Positions 61,109 to 64,000 of a DNA stretch of 64,000 nucleotides are shown here, one piece after another. The stretch comes from Brevibacillus parabrevis. GTDB taxonomy: Bacteria; Bacillota; Bacilli; Brevibacillales; Brevibacillaceae. The translations under genes and the position numbers were made by a program. Within the stretch, counting starts at the first letter, position 1; each line of letters opens with the position of its first letter. The stretch is taken from assembly GCF_003710905.1 (NCBI RefSeq), contig NZ_RHHV01000011.1:1-64000 (forward strand). Reading direction: 5' to 3'. A model generated the notes under the pieces. It was not told where the DNA came from and did not search any database. It was given only the letters and a program-made list of their open reading frames with translations.

Positions 61109-62771
61109 AGACCAGCATCTCGTTTTCTATAATTTCGTATGGATAGCCTTGTTCTACGAGAAAAAGCTGACGATGGAGCGAAAACTCCTGCTCTCTCGTA
61201 TCGCGTGTAACGAGTGTATAAAAGTGGGCAGTGTTGTTGTCCGTTTTCGGTCGCAAGATGCGTCCCAGGCGCTGTGCTTCTTCCTGACGGGAGCCGAACG
61301 TGCCGGAAATTTGAATCGCGACGTTGGCGTCCGGCAAATCGACGGCAAAATTGGCTACCTTGGAGACGATCAGGCGTGTGATTTCCCCTTTTTTAAATTG
61401 TTCGTACAGCGTCTCGCGCTCTTTTTCCGGGACTTTGCCCGTAATCAGCGGAAGCTGCAAGGCGGTTGCCATTTGCTCCAGTTGATCGACGTACTGGCCG
61501 ATGATCAACACTCTGTCGCCCTCGTGGCGGTCGAGCAGCTTGCGGACCACTTCGAGCTTTTTCGGGTTTTCGGCAGCGATCCGGAACTTTTGCCGGGCGG
61601 TTGCATGTGCGTACGCTTCCCGCCATTTTGGCTCAAAAGGCAGCCTGATTTCGCGGCAACGCGCTTCCGCAATCCAGCCAGCTTCCTCCATCGCTTTCCA
61701 GGGAACCTCGTACTTTTTCGGGCCGATCAGCGTAAAGACGTCTTCTTCCCGGCCGTCTTCCCTGACGAGCGTGGCGGTCAACCCGAGTCGGCGTGTAGCC
61801 TGGATGCCGGAAGTAACACGAAAGACAGGTGCAGGCAGCAAATGCACCTCATCGTAAATAATAAGCCCCCAGTCACGCTCTGAAAAGAGTTTCATATGAG
61901 GAAATTCATCCAGAGAGGTGGGGCGGTATGTGAGAATTTGATAAGTTGCCACAGTTATCGGCTTTACTTCCTTGTGATCTCCGGTGTATTCGCCAACAAG
62001 ATCGGGGTCCAGTTCGGTTTTGTCCAGCAGCTCGGAAATCCACTGGCGCACGGAGGTCGTATTCGTCGTCAAAATAAGGGTAGCGGTCTGCAATTGCGCA
62101 ATCGCGCCAATGCCGATGACCGTTTTCCCGGCTCCACAGGGCAGGACGAGCACGCCGCTGCCACCCGTAACCGCGCCGCCCAAGTGAAAAGCATCGACAG
62201 CGTCTTTTTGATAGGAGCGCAAAGCAAACGGCTTGCCTGACGCACTGGTCTGCCGCAAGCTGACCGGACAGGCTTCCCCTTGCGAATACCCCGCCAAATC
62301 CTGCACAGGCAGTCCAAGCTTGATCAGCTCCTGCTTGATCAGCCCGCGTGCGTAGCTTTTGAGTGTATAGCCTTCTTCGAACAAGGCGGCGATCGATTTG
62401 TATCCGATTAGCTCTGTGAGAACAAGAGGATCGTCACTATTTAATACGAGATCATCCCCGTGACGTTCCAACCGAATCAGCCCGTATTTGCGCATCGTTT
62501 CTTCTATTTCTTTGACGAGCGTTGGCGGCACGCCGTATTTGCTGTATGCGCCAAGCACTCCTGTTACTTCATTCGGGGAAAGTCCGCTGGCTGCCGCATT
62601 CCACAGCGACAACGGGGTAATCCGGTATGTATGGATGTACTCCGGACTTTTCAGCAATTCGCAAAAACCGCTGATGGCCTGTCTTGCCTCCGCAAACAAC
62701 GGATGTTGTGTTTCCAATAATACAGTGCGATCGCTTTGGACGATCATCGGCAAGTCTGGACGATAAGACAA
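61107..62771 (-). CDS. XPB/Ssl2-type DNA repair helicase
   Basis: The 554-residue protein has an XPB N-terminal domain (about residues 60-140), motif I (LPCGAGKTVIGIGA, about residue 210), motif II (IIYDEVHLLPA), motif III (GLTATLVREDGRE) and motif VI (QEEAQRLGRILRPK). It is a 3'-5' helicase of the bacterial XPB group. I prefer TTG 62771 because GAGGTGA lies 6 nt upstream, although GTG 62780 in the same frame is possible. Confidence 0.92.
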   Translation of the reverse strand: MSYRPDLPMIVQSDRTVLLETQHPLFAEARQAISGFCELLKSPEYIHTYRITPLSLWNAAASGLSPNEVTGVLGAYSKYGVPPTLVKEIEETMRKYGLIRLERHGDDLVLNSDDPLVLTELIGYKSIAALFEEGYTLKSYARGLIKQELIKLGLPVQDLAGYSQGEACPVSLRQTSASGKPFALRSYQKDAVDAFHLGGAVTGGSGVLVLPCGAGKTVIGIGAIAQLQTATLILTTNTTSVRQWISELLDKTELDPDLVGEYTGDHKEVKPITVATYQILTYRPTSLDEFPHMKLFSERDWGLIIYDEVHLLPAPVFRVTSGIQATRRLGLTATLVREDGREEDVFTLIGPKKYEVPWKAMEEAGWIAEARCREIRLPFEPKWREAYAHATARQKFRIAAENPKKLEVVRKLLDRHEGDRVLIIGQYVDQLEQMATALQLPLITGKVPEKERETLYEQFKKGEITRLIVSKVANFAVDLPDANVAIQISGTFGSRQEEAQRLGRILRPKTDNNTAHFYTLVTRDTREQEFSLHRQLFLVEQGYPYEIIENEMLV

Positions 62772-62913
62772 AAGATTCACCTCGTTACAAACGGCATATG
62801 AATCAGCACTATGGTATCACAATCCGGAAAAGAAAGAAAAACAGACAGGTAACATTTGCGATAGGATGGGAAACAATATCCCAAAGCAATGGTCGGAAAG
62901 GGAGGCGGGGAGA

Positions 62914-64000
62914 ATGGGAATGTGGGGAAGCTTGTTTAACTTGGGTTTGGTCTTGATCCTCGTTTTCCTCAACGGCTTCTTCGTTGCAACCGAGTTTGCC
63001 GTGGTGAAAGTGAGGGAGTCGCGCATTGCCCAGCTCGTGGCAGAAGGCAACAAACGGGCGGAGAACGTGGAGCAAGTCATCCACAATTTGGATGCTTATT
63101 TGTCTGCCTGCCAATTGGGCATCACTCTCGCCTCGCTCGGACTCGGCTGGCTTGGCGAGCCTGCTGTGGCTCACTTGCTGCATCCGGTATTTCGCTACTT
63201 CCAGCTGAACGAGACGCTGGTGAGCAGCATTTCCTTTATTATTGCGTTTTCCGTGATCACTTTTTTGCATATCGTGCTGGGCGAACTGGCTCCGAAGACA
63301 CTTGCGATTCAGCGCACCGAAATGGTCGTGCTCGCTGTCAGTCGGCCGATCCAGCTGTTTCACAAAGTCATGTATCCGTTTATCGCTTTGCTGAACTGGT
63401 CGGCAAGCCGCATCCTCGCCTTGTTCCACATTTCCATGGAGCCGCATCAGGAGGCGCATACAGAAGAAGAAATCCGTATTCTGGTCAACGAAAGTCACAA
63501 AAGCGGCCTGATCGACCAGACAGAGCTGATGCTGGTAGACAACATTTTTGATTTTTCCGAGACGATGGCGCGGGAGATTATGGTTCCGCGAACCGATATG
63601 GTTGTGCTCAACGTGCGCGATCCGTTTGACGAAAATGTCCGCCTCGTGCAAAACGGCCGATTCACCCGCTATCCGGTCGTCGATGGCGACAAGGATCACG
63701 TCGTGGGGAGTTTGCACATCAAAGACATGCTGACAGGGCTTTTGGAAGGCGAGCACAGCGATCTGAAAACGTTGATGCGCCCGGTTTTGACGGTTCCCGA
63801 GACGATCTCGATCAGCCGTCTGCTGACGATGCTGCAAAAACAGCGCGGGCAAATGGCGATCATCATCGATGAGTACGGGGGCACGGCTGGCTTGGTGACG
63901 CTTGAAGATATTATGGAAGAAATCGTCGGCGATATCCAGGATGAATTTGACGACGAGCGTCCGGAAGTAGAAAAGAACGACGGCATGCTGTCGCTTGACG
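62914..64000 (+). CDS. Hemolysin/CNNM family transporter, cut by the window end
   Basis: The frame starts at ATG 62914 after GGGAGGCGGGGAG and is still open at position 64000 (362 codons). It encodes a DUF21/CNNM transmembrane domain (NGFFVATEFAVVKVRESRI, LGELAPKTLAIQRTE) and two CBS domains (EIMVPRTDMV, IIDEYGGTAGLVT). The CorC_HlyC C-terminal domain would lie beyond the window. Members transport or regulate Mg2+ or Co2+. Confidence 0.9.
   Translation, partial: MGMWGSLFNLGLVLILVFLNGFFVATEFAVVKVRESRIAQLVAEGNKRAENVEQVIHNLDAYLSACQLGITLASLGLGWLGEPAVAHLLHPVFRYFQLNETLVSSISFIIAFSVITFLHIVLGELAPKTLAIQRTEMVVLAVSRPIQLFHKVMYPFIALLNWSASRILALFHISMEPHQEAHTEEEIRILVNESHKSGLIDQTELMLVDNIFDFSETMAREIMVPRTDMVVLNVRDPFDENVRLVQNGRFTRYPVVDGDKDHVVGSLHIKDMLTGLLEGEHSDLKTLMRPVLTVPETISISRLLTMLQKQRGQMAIIIDEYGGTAGLVTLEDIMEEIVGDIQDEFDDERPEVEKNDGMLSLD

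Overview
The window looks like chromosomal DNA of an aerobic, endospore-forming member of the Bacillales, most likely a Brevibacillus or close relative. The evidence is forespore and spore genes (alpha/beta-type SASP, SpoVAC/D/E, SleB, YtfJ), an S-layer-homology protein, a 1148-residue Bacillus-type pyruvate carboxylase, strong GGAGG-type ribosome binding sites with many TTG and GTG starts, a Bacillus-type FadR operator and a forespore sigma-G-type promoter. The genus is inferred from this combination; there is no rRNA gene in the window to settle it.

Layout. 1-1484: twelve tRNA genes on the plus strand, with an internal promoter and a 22-nt partial copy of a tRNA-Gly 3' end. 1491-1869: three terminator-like hairpins and no gene. 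1920-5764: a cytosolic histidine kinase, a TerC-family membrane protein, a YkoP-like protein and a diacylglycerol glucosyltransferase-like enzyme. 5759-9937: a spore block made of an SASP gene with its own promoter, then a DUF1657 / YetF-DUF1657 / spoVAC / spoVAD / spoVAE operon of the mobile spoVA type, followed by sleB. 10142-13744: an SLH-3D cell-wall protein, YtfI/YtfJ sporulation proteins and an orphan FliD-like protein. 13809-17255: pyc. 17386-22191: gamma-glutamylcyclotransferase, tpx, a TetR/metallo-beta-lactamase pair behind an operator array, a lipoprotein and an RluA-type pseudouridine synthase. 22233-25310: a homogentisate/aromatic ring-cleavage operon (FAH-family hydrolase, HmgA, flavin reductase) behind a cre-like site and a long structured leader that ends in a terminator just before the first start codon. 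25380-28211: small envelope proteins and an LLM oxidoreductase-TetR operon. 28382-31222: an arsenic island (arsR, acr3, arsC, second arsR, arsI) with two different ArsR operator types. 31358-38784: map, nadE, MBL hydrolase, DUF2062, DedA, DUF1232, yhaM and a secreted YcdB-like protein. 38970-42388: a three-gene unit of unknown function ending in a SEC-C protein with an integrase-core-binding-like segment. 42446-48105: Fsr-type MFS exporter, PfkB kinase, a 45-residue small protein, an LCP-family cell-wall ligase and two unknown small proteins. 48088-50128: fadH with a FadR operator. 50294-58912: YtnP-like lactonase, MFS transporters, SGNH esterase, ABC transporter and small membrane proteins. 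59112-62771: ECF sigma factor and anti-sigma factor with an autoregulatory promoter, and an XPB-type helicase. 62914-64000: a CNNM/CorC-type transporter cut by the window end.

How the genes work together. The spore block supplies DNA protection (SASP), dipicolinic acid transport (SpoVA proteins) and cortex hydrolysis (SleB). The FAH/HmgA/flavin reductase operon is the lower part of tyrosine or phenylacetate-type aromatic degradation and appears to be controlled by carbon catabolite repression plus transcription attenuation. The ars genes give sensing, efflux, arsenate reduction and organoarsenical cleavage. No CRISPR array, complete insertion sequence or prophage was seen. The least explained signals are the attenuator leader at about 22255-22446, the three-gene cluster at 38970-42388, and the duplicated tRNA-Gly end.
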